Made by a program: the position numbers and the translations under genes. The notes beneath the pieces were generated by a model, which was not told the origin of the DNA, did not search any database, and saw only the letters and a program-made list of their open reading frames with translations. From Gimesia fumaroli (GTDB lineage Bacteria > Planctomycetota > Planctomycetia > Planctomycetales > Planctomycetaceae), in NCBI RefSeq assembly GCF_007754425.1, contig NZ_CP037452.1:3137164-3201163 (forward strand): a stretch of 64,000 nt of DNA, in the 5' to 3' direction. Positions 51,896 to 63,100 of this stretch are shown piece after piece (the stretch's first letter is position 1; the number at the start of each line of letters is the position of its first letter).

Positions 51896-53074
51896 ATGAA
51901 ATCAACACAATTTTTGTTCACTGATGTGAGTTCGCAAACCTGGGTGGAAGAAATCCTGTTGAATGCAGAGAGCCATCCCGAGTTTTCCAGGAATCCAGGC
52001 TGGTCAATTCACAAAACACAACTGCACGGCGGTCTTTCGGAAGGTGTAGATCTGATCGAGGTGAATAACGGCGCGCTGCAGTTGTCGATTCTGCCCACAC
52101 GGGGAATGGGGGTCTGGAAAGGGAATTGTCAGGGAATCCCACTGGAATGGCAGTCTCCCGTAAAAACACCTGTAAATCCTGCTTATGTCACACTTTCCGA
52201 GCGAGGTGGGCTGGGTTGGCTGAGTGGCTTTAATGAGCTGATTTGTCGATGTGGCCTGATCTCAAACGGCCCTCCCGGGACCGATTCAGGTGGTAATCCG
52301 CTGGAATCGGAAATAACTTTACACGGACGCATTGCCAATACCCCGGCTCATTTTGTGAATGTCGAACTTGATCCAGCCGACGGTGGCTGGTTAAAAGTTA
52401 CGGGCAAAATGGAAGAGGGGATGCTGTTTGGTAGTCATTTTCTCCTGGAGTCGACGCTCGAAACCCGGTTGGACTCAACGGAATTCCGGATTCGTGACCG
52501 CGTTACAAACCTGGGGCCGGAATCTGCGGAGTCAGAATTGTTGTATCACATCAATGTGGGGGCCCCATTTCTGGAAGAAGGTTCCCAGTTCGCGATACCT
52601 TTTGAGGAAATGGCCCCCCGCGATTCCCGTGCGGCAGAAGGGGTGAAGGAGTTCGAGACTTATCTGGGACCGACCCCCGGTTATGCTGAGCAGGCGTACT
52701 ATTTTCTCCCTGTCTGTGATGACAAAGGAGATACACCAGCGTTGCTGGCAGATAAAAAGGGTGGAATAGGGTTTTTGGTTGATTTGAAAAAGGCATCTCT
52801 CCCTTATTTTACGTTATGGAAGAATACCCAGTCCGAGGCGGGCGGCTATGTGACAGGACTGGAGCCAGCGATTGGTTTCCCCAACTTCAGGGCGGTCGAG
52901 CGGGAACAGGGACGATTGAGAATTCTCGAGTCGGGGGCCAGCTACGAGACCGAATTCCAGGTATCAATTTTGAATAATTCGGATTCCGTTGATGAGGTCC
53001 GGCAGAAAATCACGAAGTTAAGTGAAAAGGGCCAGTCTGTTATTCATGAGACGCCCCACCCCCGGTTTTCTTGA
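51896..53074 (+). CDS. DUF4432 family protein (aldose 1-epimerase-like)
   Basis: The 392-residue protein matches the DUF4432 family by the blocks ILPTRGMGVWKG, GGLGWLSGFNELICRCGL, ITLHGRIANTPAHFV and LEPAIGFPNFRAVEREQG. The fold is expected to be a galactose-mutarotase-like beta-sandwich. The family is common in planctomycetes and is thought to act on sugars; no reaction is proven. Start is the ATG at 51896 with AAGGCGC upstream. Confidence 0.8.
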   Translation: MKSTQFLFTDVSSQTWVEEILLNAESHPEFSRNPGWSIHKTQLHGGLSEGVDLIEVNNGALQLSILPTRGMGVWKGNCQGIPLEWQSPVKTPVNPAYVTLSERGGLGWLSGFNELICRCGLISNGPPGTDSGGNPLESEITLHGRIANTPAHFVNVELDPADGGWLKVTGKMEEGMLFGSHFLLESTLETRLDSTEFRIRDRVTNLGPESAESELLYHINVGAPFLEEGSQFAIPFEEMAPRDSRAAEGVKEFETYLGPTPGYAEQAYYFLPVCDDKGDTPALLADKKGGIGFLVDLKKASLPYFTLWKNTQSEAGGYVTGLEPAIGFPNFRAVEREQGRLRILESGASYETEFQVSILNNSDSVDEVRQKITKLSEKGQSVIHETPHPRFS

Positions 53075-53570
53075 TCTCTGTTTCTGACGATCTGATGGCC
53101 GTCAGTCGGGATTGTGAATCAGAACCACAAAAAGTCAAAAAAATACAAGAAATACGTGATTTAATGACTTTCAGACATCTATATGGCTGGAATTAAATCA
53201 ATTGGTTCTGATATATTTGCTGGACTGATCTCCTGTGTGCATTGATCAATGCGTTGTGTGTTGACCACGTAGTGAGACAATTGGTTTTGGAGAAATTGAT
53301 ATTCGCAGGAATGTTGCGGGAGATTCTCTGATCTCTTCGCTTTTTTTTCGATTGTTAGATCACGTTCAAAGACAAGTTGACGCCTTCTCTCTCTCCCCTG
53401 CTCTTCGTGAGCGAACGTCAGAGACCTGTTGACAAAGAGATGTTTTTGAATTGCTGGAACGGGTGAACCCAAGCGAGTTCATGCCAGGTTCCGCTAACAG
53501 CAAAATTTGATGGGGCATTCCTGTAAGAAGTTGATTTTGAAATTTTAAGTGTATTTGGATTTTTTTTAGT
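53075..53570. other. Long leader upstream of rpsA
   Basis: About 500 bases without a gene. It holds the perfect palindrome GCATTGATCAATGC (53239-53252) and a TTGACA box near 53431 without a good -10 partner. Small open frames on the minus strand lack family features. A long untranslated leader or autoregulatory site for rpsA is possible. Confidence 0.5.
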
Positions 53571-55421
53571 ATGGTTGATCGTAATTTAATTCGAGAGTTT
53601 AACATTTCTGATGAAGACCTGGATGCGGCATTCGCAGAGGTCATGCCAGAAGTAGATGCAGACGGTGAAGAAACCGATTGGGTGTTGGATGACGTCTATG
53701 CTTCCGTCTCCTGTGCCTATGATGTAAATCAGATTATTGATGGTGTTGTATTAAGCGTTGAGGGTGAAGAAGTTCTCGTCGACATCGGCTTCAAGAGTGA
53801 AGGTGTCGTTCACATTGATGAATGGTCTGAGGAAGAAGAACCTCCCAAGGCCGGTGATAAGGTTCAGGTATTGCTGGAAGAAGTCGAAGACGAATTCGGC
53901 TTGACCATGCTTTCCAAACGCAAAGCAGATCGCATTCGCGAGTGGGAAAAAGTCATCGCAACACACGCCGAAGGCGATGTGGTTTCCGGTACTGTCGTTC
54001 GCAAAATCAAAGGTGGCCTGCTCATCAATATCGGCGTCAATGTCTTCCTGCCAGCCAGTCAGGTTGATATTCGTCGTCCCTCCGATATCGCCAACTACAT
54101 TGGTCGTACTATTGAGTGTGTGATTCTGAAAATTGATGAAGCCCGACGAAACATCGTTGTCTCACGTCGTAAACTCATCGAAGAAAAACGTGAGAAACTC
54201 AAACAGGATCTGCTCAGCAAGATTGAAGAAGGTCAAATTGTTAAGGGCGTCGTGAAAAACATCGCCGACTTTGGTGCCTTCGTTGATCTCGGCGGGATTG
54301 ATGGTCTGTTACACATAACCGATATGAGTTGGGGACGTATCAACCATCCGACTGAAATCGTGAAGATTGATGACGAAATCGAAGTCATGATCTTGAGTGT
54401 TGATCGTGAAAAAGAAAAAATTGCTCTCGGTCTCAAGCAGAAATCACCCAGCCCCTGGGAACTGGTCGAGTCCAAATACCCGGTGGGTACCAAAGTCATC
54501 GGTCACGTTGTCAACGTGATGTCTTACGGTGCCTTTGTCAAACTGGAAGACGGCATCGAAGGCCTGGTACACATCAGTGAGATGTCCTGGACCAAACGTA
54601 TCAACCATCCAAGTGAACTCGTCAATATCGGCGATGAAGTGGAAGTGGTTGTTCTGGGTGTCAACAAAGACAAGCAGGAAATCTCTCTCGGTATGAAGCA
54701 GACTCAGTCCAACCCATGGGACGAAGTCACCAAAAAATACCCGGAAGGTGCCAAGGTCAAAGGAACCGTTCGCAATCTCACCAACTATGGTGCTTTCATC
54801 GAACTCGAAGAAGGTGTCGACGGCTTGCTGCACGTGAGCGATATGTCCTGGACACGTAAGATTTCTCATGCCAGTGAAGTCATGAAGAAAGGCGACGAAA
54901 TCGAGTGTCTGGTCATTTCCGTTGATGAAGAGCGAAAGCGAATTGCTCTGGGACTGAAGCAGCTCGCTTCCGATCCATGGGAAACCGATATTCCTCAGAA
55001 ATACCAGCCCGGTGCCATCGTGCAAGGGGTGGTTACCAAAATTACGAACTTTGGTGTCTTCGTAGAACTGGAAGATGAGCTGGAAGGTCTGCTCCACATT
55101 TCAGAACTCGCAGATCACAAAGTGGAAAACCCCGAAGATATTGTCAAGGTCGGCGAAACACTGGATGTCAAAATCCTGCGTGTTGACACTGATGATCGTA
55201 AGATCGGCCTGAGCCGTAAGCTCGAAGAGCCAATCGAAGAAGAAGTGTCGGGTGAAGCCGGTGAGCCAGCAACTGCTGGTGCTCCTCGTAAGGAACTGAT
55301 GGGCGGAACCGGCGGAAACGCCCCACTGTTCAGCATGCCTTCTGAAACTTCAGAAAGCAGTGAAGAAGCTCCTGCAGAGGAACCTGCTGCAGAAGAGAAG
55401 GCTGAAGAATCGGCTGAGTAA
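53571..55421 (+). CDS. rpsA: Ribosomal protein S1
   Basis: The 616-residue protein has six S1 (OB-fold) domains. Domains 3-6 show the standard core (VVKNIADFGAFVDLGGIDGL, VVNVMSYGAFVKLEDGIEGL, VRNLTNYGAFIELEEGVDGL, VVTKITNFGVFVELEDELEGL with one variant), each followed by a HIS/HVS block. Domains 1 and 2 are more divergent (VLSVEGEEVLVDIGF, GTVVRKIKGGLLINIG). An acidic Glu/Ala-rich tail ends the protein. It brings mRNA to the 30S subunit. It ends at a strong terminator. Confidence 0.95.
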   Translation: MVDRNLIREFNISDEDLDAAFAEVMPEVDADGEETDWVLDDVYASVSCAYDVNQIIDGVVLSVEGEEVLVDIGFKSEGVVHIDEWSEEEEPPKAGDKVQVLLEEVEDEFGLTMLSKRKADRIREWEKVIATHAEGDVVSGTVVRKIKGGLLINIGVNVFLPASQVDIRRPSDIANYIGRTIECVILKIDEARRNIVVSRRKLIEEKREKLKQDLLSKIEEGQIVKGVVKNIADFGAFVDLGGIDGLLHITDMSWGRINHPTEIVKIDDEIEVMILSVDREKEKIALGLKQKSPSPWELVESKYPVGTKVIGHVVNVMSYGAFVKLEDGIEGLVHISEMSWTKRINHPSELVNIGDEVEVVVLGVNKDKQEISLGMKQTQSNPWDEVTKKYPEGAKVKGTVRNLTNYGAFIELEEGVDGLLHVSDMSWTRKISHASEVMKKGDEIECLVISVDEERKRIALGLKQLASDPWETDIPQKYQPGAIVQGVVTKITNFGVFVELEDELEGLLHISELADHKVENPEDIVKVGETLDVKILRVDTDDRKIGLSRKLEEPIEEEVSGEAGEPATAGAPRKELMGGTGGNAPLFSMPSETSESSEEAPAEEPAAEEKAEESAE

Positions 55422-55463
55422 ATCATCTCTAGTCAAAATCTGACTGGAAATGGAATCAAAATC

Positions 55464-55497
55464 AAAGCGGTGGTCTTAACGGACCACCGCTTTTTTT
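55464..55497 (+). terminator. Intrinsic terminator of rpsA
   Basis: A 12-bp GC-rich stem (AAAGCGGTGGTC with GACCACCGCTTT) and six-base loop run into a T tract about 45 bases after the rpsA stop codon. Confidence 0.92.
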
Positions 55498-55878
55498 GTC
55501 TCCGCAAAACGTGCGGTGACGCTTCAGAGGGGGGGAGTTCAATCAAGTAAGATTGTTGCAATGTCTGAAGCCTGATTCTGTGCAAAACTGTAGTAATCAC
55601 TGTGTTTTAGCAGTAGAGATCTTCCTGATTGCTACAATCGTTACAGTTTCTGCAGATTCCTCGTTTCCTGCTGGGCTTTTCCATACCGCCTTCAGAAAAC
55701 CACTTTGATTTGCCGATAAGTAGTTTACAGAGTGAAAGGTATCTCTTCCTTAATTCTGTAAATAAATCATCGTGTCGAGAGGAAACGAGTTCCCGCGAAC
55801 GGTTGCAAATCTAATGGAAAGCCATGGAATCGGTTCGGCATTTCCATTTGTCAACAACAAATAGATAACAGGTTTTCC
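55498..55878. other. Intergenic leader of the sigma factor gene
   Basis: About 380 bases between the rpsA terminator and the sigma-70 gene. No gene, tRNA or strong hairpin was seen; it is presumably the promoter and leader region of the sigma gene. Confidence 0.5.
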
Positions 55879-56718
55879 ATGCAGAAAACTGCTCGACGGC
55901 GTTCCTCTTCAGCCGTACAGAATCCGTTAGAAACATATCTCAAAGAAATCAACGAAACCGCCCTGCTCACTGCAGAAGAAGAGAAGGAGCTTTCGAACCG
56001 AATTGAAAACGGTGATAAAGAAGCCCGCGACCGCATGGTGCGAGCGAATCTGCGGCTCGTTGTGAATATCGCACGAGCGTATTCAGGTAAAGGTCTGCCA
56101 CTTCAGGACTTGATTGAAGAAGGCAACCTGGGTCTCCTTAGAGCTGTTGAGGGTTTTGATCCCGAGATGGGAACCCGCTTCAGTACCTACGCCAGTTACT
56201 GGATCAAACAGTCGATCAAACGGGCGCTGGTGAATTCCGCGAAGACGATTCGGATTCCCGCCTATATGGTTGAACTTTTGACCAAATGGCGACGTGCCAC
56301 TGCTCAGCTACAAGACACCCTGGATCGAACTCCCACGACAGAAGAAGTGGCCAAAGAACTCGACCTGCCTCCTAAAAAGTTGAAGATCGTCAAGAAAGCG
56401 ATTCAGCTTTATAATTCGTCGCCTCAATCCGAACAGCATGAAGCCGGCTGGTCACTGGGAGAGATGATTCCCGATGACCGTTTAAAAGGTCCGGATGACG
56501 AGCTGGTTGAGAATGACAATCTGAAACATGTCTATCGATTGCTGAAAGAAATTCCGGATCGCGAAGCCAGCATTCTACGGATGCGGTTTGGTCTGGATGG
56601 TGACGAACCCAAAACATTAAAAGAGATCGGTCAGGAATTAGGTTTGACACGGGAACGCGTGCGTCAGATCGAGAGTGAAGCACTCAAAAAACTGGCCAAG
56701 GAAATTTCCGGCGAGTAA
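55879..56718 (+). CDS. Sigma-70 family RNA polymerase sigma factor (group 2 type)
   Basis: The 279-residue protein has sigma region 1.2 (PLETYLKEINETALLTAEEE), region 2 with VRANLRLVVNIARAYSGKG, LQDLIEEGNLGLLRAVEGFD and FSTYASYWIKQSI, region 3 with RIPAYMVELLTKWRRA, and region 4 with REASILRMRFGLDGDEP and a helix-turn-helix TLKEIGQELGLTRERVRQIE. It lacks the long region 1.1 of a primary sigma factor, so it is more likely an alternative, RpoS/SigB-like group 2 factor. It is convergent with the caspase-like gene. Confidence 0.93.
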   Translation: MQKTARRRSSSAVQNPLETYLKEINETALLTAEEEKELSNRIENGDKEARDRMVRANLRLVVNIARAYSGKGLPLQDLIEEGNLGLLRAVEGFDPEMGTRFSTYASYWIKQSIKRALVNSAKTIRIPAYMVELLTKWRRATAQLQDTLDRTPTTEEVAKELDLPPKKLKIVKKAIQLYNSSPQSEQHEAGWSLGEMIPDDRLKGPDDELVENDNLKHVYRLLKEIPDREASILRMRFGLDGDEPKTLKEIGQELGLTRERVRQIESEALKKLAKEISGE

Positions 56719-56756
56719 TTTCTGATACGTCATAAGCAAATCTGCAAAGAGACTGG

Positions 56757-57824
56757 TTATCTGCCGGTCTTTTTTGCATTAATGGGCACGACCATCGGAT
56801 CGAAAATGACCTGCTGTTGTTTTAAATCAATTCTGCGGTAGACGTGTGCCAGTTGAAGCATCAGGGGTTCGAGTTTCTGGTAGTACTCATCAGAACTGGA
56901 AAACTTAGCTTTGCGCTGTTTGAGTGCGAGTATCTGGAGTTCCAGTTTATCACGTTTCAATTTCTGTTCGCCGGAAACCTGTGTAATTGGTTGTGTCGCG
57001 AACAGGGTGAATTGATGGGCCCGGTGCCCATCAGGTAATGTCACCGTCGCAGAATGGGAATCCGGGAGCCGATTCAGGCCTTGAAATTGATCGCCGCGGG
57101 TTCCCCGCTGATCGGCATTGTCATCCAGCAGTGCGTGCTCGGTGGCCAGTTCTCCTTTTTCCTGATAATAGGCGTTCGTTTCGCGGCAAGCAGCCAGATA
57201 GGCTTCCAGCAGCGAGACCTGACCGTCATGATCCAGGTCAGCCTCGGGCTGAGAGCTGGCTTCGGAAAGAAAATTTCCAAAGTGGGAAAAGTAGAATTCG
57301 TGTCCGTTTTTGGTCGCTGAAATAATTACACGATTGTCTGCGGACAGCGCGTTCAAAAAAGGGCCGCTGGACGAAAAACAATTGAGAATGGCCAGCGGAT
57401 GCTTGATAGCATCACAAGACTGACACAGTTGGTCAGCGGTGAGATCGGGGCCACGCAAGTTGAAGCGGGCGGTTTTGCCATCAAATGTGCCGTGTCCGAT
57501 CAGGATTATCCAGGTCGCCGTGGTTTCGCTGGTTTGATGCTGCAGTTCTCGGGTAATGAGTTCCAAATCAGAATGGCGTGCATCGACGCTTTCACCAATC
57601 ACCGTCAGCTCGGCTTGTTTATGAGCGGCGATTTGCTTCCAGCGCTTCGACCAGCGGTCAAACTGCTGTTCATATTCTTCCAGGCCTCCGGCGCCGATCA
57701 CAACGATCATGCGCTCTGTTTTATTGATGGGAGATTCACTCTCCGCGTTCAAAGGTATAGCGTTGATCAATGTCAAAAGACAAATCAGTATCGTTAAGAA
57801 TCCAGTATGGAATTGATTGTGCAT
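56757..57824 (-). CDS. Exported caspase-like (C13/C14-fold) protein with EF-hand-like loop
   Basis: The 355-residue protein has a signal peptide (about 1-27). A caspase-hemoglobinase fold domain follows, with the catalytic His in ILIGHGTFDG (H111) and Cys in AILNCFSSSGPF (C149), plus RVIISATKNGHEFYFSHFG. A calcium-loop-like DLDHDGQVSLLE lies at 196-207, then LLDDNADQRGTRG, a block shared with C13-type proteins. A helical tail with Lys/Gln ends it. The start at 57824 overlaps the stop of the upstream VWA protein gene (TGATG), so translation is likely coupled. It is the last gene of the operon. Confidence 0.82.
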   Translation of the reverse strand: MHNQFHTGFLTILICLLTLINAIPLNAESESPINKTERMIVVIGAGGLEEYEQQFDRWSKRWKQIAAHKQAELTVIGESVDARHSDLELITRELQHQTSETTATWIILIGHGTFDGKTARFNLRGPDLTADQLCQSCDAIKHPLAILNCFSSSGPFLNALSADNRVIISATKNGHEFYFSHFGNFLSEASSQPEADLDHDGQVSLLEAYLAACRETNAYYQEKGELATEHALLDDNADQRGTRGDQFQGLNRLPDSHSATVTLPDGHRAHQFTLFATQPITQVSGEQKLKRDKLELQILALKQRKAKFSSSDEYYQKLEPLMLQLAHVYRRIDLKQQQVIFDPMVVPINAKKTGR

Positions 57825-60157
57825 CAGGGTAATCCTTTCCAGCGTCGTAATGACCACTCACCAAATAGACAACCCAGGACGAATACCAGGACCCAGGGAT
57901 GATGCCACAGCGGACTGACTGACTCTTCCGTCACAGGCATGTGACGTTGATCCAGAGAATGAACGAATTGTGACATTTTGCCTGCCGGGATGACTTCGCC
58001 CTTTGTGTGTGTGGCAAGCTGCAGCAGTCGTTTGTGATCAGGTTTGATCGACTGGAATTCCCGACTGCCCGGGTCATGCACCCAGCCGCTATGAATTGTT
58101 TTCGTTTTGGAATCGGGGGCGGTTACCTTAGCAGAAATCGAATAGCCGCCCGGTTGAGGGGGCAGGTAAACGGTCTGGTACTCACCAGGCTTGTCGGCTG
58201 TCGGATCAGCGGTCAGTTTGATGGTTTCGTTTTCCGGTGTGGTGATTTCCAGTTCTACCTGATAATCGCTGCGTTTCTGGAATTCCGGATCTCGGACGTG
58301 TACTTTAATTTTCGTGCCGGAATATTCTTCCAGGTTCGTATTGACCAGGAGATCAACGGGCTCGAGGACATCCGTTGTCATCCAGCGTAATAATTGCCGC
58401 CAGGACTTATACAGTTGGGGAGACGTGGAATCCTCTTTCAGTCGCCAGCGCCAGAGATCGCCTATCATGACGGCGGTGACACGTCCCAGACCGTATCGTT
58501 GTGTGGCAATCGCCGGATACACGGCCTTTTGGGGGCTCTTCAATTCTGCCGCCAAGGTGGCACCAGGCTTGGTGGTATCCACTCGATTGATCGTTTTGAA
58601 AGTTGGCATTTCTGTCAGGCGTTTGTGTTCTTCCTGTTCCTGTTTGTGATGCCGCATCCAAGGGTGGAGCCAGCCATCGCGGGTCAATGTGAACTGGTAA
58701 TCACTCTCGAAGGCAGACGCATCTCTTTGCGGAAAATAGATCGGCAACAGGCGGCTTAACTCCGTTTTATCATAGCCTCCTTTTTGAAACGATTCCTGCC
58801 CGCCGAGCATCACTAGTCCGCCGCCCCGCTCTGAGACAAAGCGGGTGATCAGTTCCTGCTGGTCGTGTGTGAAGAAGGCCGCTTCCAGATCGTCGATGAT
58901 CAAGGTTTCATACTGAAAGAGCTCCTCTTCCGTTTTGGGGAAGCCGTCTTTGAGCTCATCGGGAGATTGTGTATTAATCCGCACGAAAACTGGCTGGTCA
59001 TAGCGTTCCAGATCAGCTTCATTTTTGGGATCAAAACCCCGGAAAAGCGCGTTTCCTTCTTCCCCGTCCCGGCTGCGAAAATCGAATTTGGTTTCTTTTT
59101 TGCCGATGCGGATCAGACCCACCAGGTGAATGAATTCATCTTCCTCAATTGCCCGTCGCAGGAATTTGAATTCCCAGTTCGGGCGACCTGAGACATACAG
59201 CACGCGATGTGCAGTGCGGCCGCGATCAAGCTTCAGGGTGCGTTGGTTATTGGCTAGCGTGGCTTCGTTCGTGTCTTCTGCGATCAGTGACGTTTTAATC
59301 TGATAAAAGGCAATGCCTGTTGCTTCAGGACGAACTTGAAAGCGAATCTGGAATTGTTGTTCGGGCTGACTGACTTCACGGGTTACTGTCTCGACGACCT
59401 TGCCTGTTTCATCCAGCAGTTGAGCTTTGAGCTGTTTCTGCTGACACTGTGATGCGGAAAGGTCGGCGAGAATTCGAATGGGTGCGTCTTCAAAGGGGGA
59501 ATAGCTGACAGAGGTTTTCGTGATCGCCAGATCGGTTGCCGGCTGGGAATTTCCGATGGCAACCGGGTAAATGGGGATCGAAGTTTCCAGCCGACTGATT
59601 TCTTCGGCAGAAATACCATCGGTCATCAGCAGAATACCCGCTAAGGGGAGTTTTTGATAGCGGCGAGTTAATTCATTCAGACCGGAGACGAGGTTGGTCT
59701 GGGAACCGTCAAAGGTCAGATGCTGCAGACTGGTCTGGGCGTGTGCATGGGCATCGAGGGAATATTTCCGGACAGAAAAATTCTGTTCCAGGTCACGCAT
59801 CCACTGCGGCGCTGTCTGCTCTGAATCGTTTGTTGTGAGCAGTTGTTGGATTTGTTGCAGGCGCGGTTGGCCTGTTTGGGGATCTTTGGTTTTCAGGCTC
59901 TGGCTGTCGTCTACTACAATCGCGAACAGATTGGTTCCGGGATGAATCCGCACGCCGCTCCATAACGGCTCGGTGAGGGCAATCGAAAGCACTGCGATGC
60001 CGCACAGTTTCAAACTGAAGGCGATTCCCGCCAGCGAACGTTGCAGAGTGAGTGAGCGGTAGGCATAGATCAACAGAGCCAGTCCCATAATGATGACTGC
60101 GATCGTGATCGTGGTCCAGTCGGGGGCGCCGAATTGGATTTGGGCCAGGCAATTCAT
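57824..60157 (-). CDS. VWA and GATase-like membrane protein
   Basis: The 777-residue protein has two N-terminal membrane helices (about 13-32 and 45-62). A von Willebrand A domain follows, with MIDAS residues in VDDSQSL (83-87, DxSxS) and LLMTDGIS near 178. A middle glutamine-amidotransferase-like region contains GGGLVMLGGQESFQKGGYD but lacks an obvious catalytic Cys nucleophile. One C-terminal membrane helix (HHPWVLVFVLGCLFGEW) ends it. It is related to BatA/BatB-type and planctomycete 'VWA/glutamine amidotransferase' proteins. Its start overlaps the stop of the DUF4175-like gene (ATGA) and its stop overlaps the caspase-like start. Confidence 0.82.
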   Translation of the reverse strand: MNCLAQIQFGAPDWTTITIAVIIMGLALLIYAYRSLTLQRSLAGIAFSLKLCGIAVLSIALTEPLWSGVRIHPGTNLFAIVVDDSQSLKTKDPQTGQPRLQQIQQLLTTNDSEQTAPQWMRDLEQNFSVRKYSLDAHAHAQTSLQHLTFDGSQTNLVSGLNELTRRYQKLPLAGILLMTDGISAEEISRLETSIPIYPVAIGNSQPATDLAITKTSVSYSPFEDAPIRILADLSASQCQQKQLKAQLLDETGKVVETVTREVSQPEQQFQIRFQVRPEATGIAFYQIKTSLIAEDTNEATLANNQRTLKLDRGRTAHRVLYVSGRPNWEFKFLRRAIEEDEFIHLVGLIRIGKKETKFDFRSRDGEEGNALFRGFDPKNEADLERYDQPVFVRINTQSPDELKDGFPKTEEELFQYETLIIDDLEAAFFTHDQQELITRFVSERGGGLVMLGGQESFQKGGYDKTELSRLLPIYFPQRDASAFESDYQFTLTRDGWLHPWMRHHKQEQEEHKRLTEMPTFKTINRVDTTKPGATLAAELKSPQKAVYPAIATQRYGLGRVTAVMIGDLWRWRLKEDSTSPQLYKSWRQLLRWMTTDVLEPVDLLVNTNLEEYSGTKIKVHVRDPEFQKRSDYQVELEITTPENETIKLTADPTADKPGEYQTVYLPPQPGGYSISAKVTAPDSKTKTIHSGWVHDPGSREFQSIKPDHKRLLQLATHTKGEVIPAGKMSQFVHSLDQRHMPVTEESVSPLWHHPWVLVFVLGCLFGEWSLRRWKGLP

Positions 60158-63100
60158 TTTCCACTCCCTAATTCTTCATAGTAACGACGGACCAGCTCAG
60201 AGTATTTTTCCGGTACCGGGTCCCGGTCAATCGGTGCCAACGATGTCTGCGCGCCTCGTTTGCTGATTTCGTTTGACAATACTTTTTGAAGTTCAGCCAG
60301 CGGTTCCAGGATTTGTGCATTGACCAAGTCTCCCTCAGGTACTTTGGAATGTCGTTTGAACTCGGCACGCATACTTTGTGCCCGTTCACGAATCTGAGCG
60401 ACTTTACTACGAAGTTCGGAATCTCCCACCATTTCTTCGACGTCCCGCATACGGTCGGACCATTCGCGGAACTGGTTGCCGGTGATAGGTCCCGTTGATG
60501 GTGCGCCAGGCCCTCCCTGGCCTCCACCGGGTCCGCCTTTCGGACTGCCGCGAGAACCTTTCAGTGATTTGGAGGAAGTTGATTTTGATGACGACTGTGA
60601 ATTTGACGGAGATGAGGATTTGCCAGAGCCTGATTGAGAGCCCTGCCCTTTGCCTTTTTGGGCTGAGGCTAGTTGTACCGGTGATTTGCCTTGCCCTGAG
60701 GGGGAACCAGATTTACCCGGTTGACCGGATTTGGTTCCCGGAGACGGTTTTTGTCCGGGAGATTTCCCTTTTCCGGACTGGGCCGTTTTTTGTGCAGCCT
60801 GTTTTGGCTGGCCTGCTGCTTGGGGATTGCCGGCCAGTTTCTGTTCCTGTTTCATTTCTGAGGTGAGCGATTTGATTTCCTGTCGGGCTCGCTTGAGTGA
60901 TTCCAGATCGTTGCCCAGCACACTTTCGGCGGCGACTTTGATTCCCTGTTTCATTTTCTCGATCCCCTGCCCGGCACGTTGCTCGGCCTGTTGTGCCCGT
61001 TCGGTAGCGCCTTCTTTCAGGAAGTTGGCGGCGTTCTTTAACGCATCTTCCGGGCGATAGGGTCTTGTTTTACGAATGGCATCGTACAGATGCTTGGAAA
61101 GCAGCGGCTCCGACTTTTCAGACTCCTTAACGACTTTTTTCATCTGCTCTACCAGGTTTTTCAAGCGGTCTTCCTGCTTCTCTAGTTGATCGGCCAGTTT
61201 CTGCTGTCCCTGATTTTTTCTCAGAGATCGCCGTCCCTTGGCTTGGTCTGGCTGGTTTGATTTGTTAAGAGCCTGGTTCAGTTCTTTCTGTTTTTGATCG
61301 AGTTGTTCGGCCTGCTGATTCAGAGAACGCATGGCGTCAGCAAATTGGTTGGCGGTTTTTTTACGGAATTCGTTTTTGAGCTGATTCAACTGCTGCTGTG
61401 CGCGGGTCCCGGAATTCAGGGCGCGTGAGACCTGCCCTTCTTTGAGCGATTGTGAGCTTTGTTGCAGATGTTTGCGTGTCTGTTCGAGTTCACGTCGGGA
61501 TTTGGTTGATGAGGGTTGTTTCGATTGATCCATGCGCTGGGCAACTTCATCCGCTTTGCGAAGAAGTTCGCGTTGTCGTTCGCGTAAGCGTTTGAGCTGG
61601 CGTTCGATTTCTTCACGTTCCTGATCGGTTTTCGCGAAACGTTGTTTGTCGGCCAGCTCTTTGAGTTGTTCGTTCAGATCCTTTTGGCGTTGTGCCAGTT
61701 CTCGCAGCCGATTGAGGATTTGCAGCGATTCACGGTTCGGCTGTGCAGCCGGTGGTTGGGATGCCTGATTCTCTGTTTCATAACGTTGTTTTTTGTTGGT
61801 CAGTTCCAGTTGTTGCAGTTGATTCTGTGAACGGCTGCTGCCGCCCCCTTTACTGCCGCCTCCATTTTTGTTTTGGGAGACCTTGTGTTCGCGGGCGCGC
61901 AGTTTTAACAGGAGCTGATAACTGGCTTGTTCTGTCGCCAGAGCGGCGGTCAGTTGTTCAACTTCATTGGCATCTTTCGCTGCGTTGAGTAGTGAAACGG
62001 TTTCCTGCATCTTTTGTGAGATGGAATCGATCACCGCTTTTGATTTTTGTGATTTCACTTTTGAGGCCAAATTGATGACTGCGGTTACTAGTGCCTGCTG
62101 TGCTTGTTGTAGTGTGTTTACGTCTTCTGCGTACTGGCTGGATACGGTCTCCTTGATTTCGCGACGGATGATTTTCCAGGTCGCATTGATGATCTGTTTT
62201 TGTTGCTCTGCCAGTTTTTCAGCCTGTTGGGCATTGCCACCACTTTTTCCGGATTTTGAGGAACTGTTGGCAGAGCGGCCTTGCTTGAAGATTTCTTCAA
62301 AGTGGCGGACTTCCATGAAATACATGTCACTGAGCACCTTGCGTCTGCTGCCGTCAGGGGCGATGTCTTCCGCAAACAGGTGATACGAAATCAGTGTGTC
62401 GGGTTGAACCTGCAGCTGCTCCAGAGAGAGGAGATGCTCGGTTGCCACCTCCTGCTTAGGTTTTGCTGTGCTAAGTAATTTCAGGGTTTGGGTAGACTGA
62501 CCGGGAATCGAATAGACGAGTCCTACCTGTTGCACGCCGAAATCATCGACTACGGTCCCTTGAACCAGTGCTTCCTCCAGCGGAGAGACGCGTGTATCAC
62601 GGCCCGGGAATGTAACTTTAATTTCCGGTGGCAGGTTGGGAATAACGGTGAGATCTATGAAAGGCTGCGCACGGTTTTCGCGTTCGTCAGCATCGATAAT
62701 CCGCAGGTTCCAGGACTGGCTTTCTGTGGCTAAAAACCTGAGCCGGGCGACGAAACCATCGGAACTGACCTCCATTGGGAGTGTCTTCCCTGTTCCCGTT
62801 TTCAGTTGAGCTTGTTTTACAGGTTTGTTGAACTTAGCGATGAATGCGATTTTCGAGCCAGTAATCGCACTGATGGTCAGGCTGTCTTCAACAGTTCGCG
62901 TAGGTAGCCCCGTGTAGTTGGGGGGAATGATCATCGAATCCAGTTGGACCAGTTTTGGCAGGACATAGACTTTGACCTGATAGGTTTCTGATTCCCAGTC
63001 ATTCACTTGTACCGAGTAAGTAAGATCCTCGCTCACGTCAGTTAGCCGGGCGGCAAAAACCGGGTCGTCCAGGTGTTTGACGAGCGGCAGTTTCTGAGTT

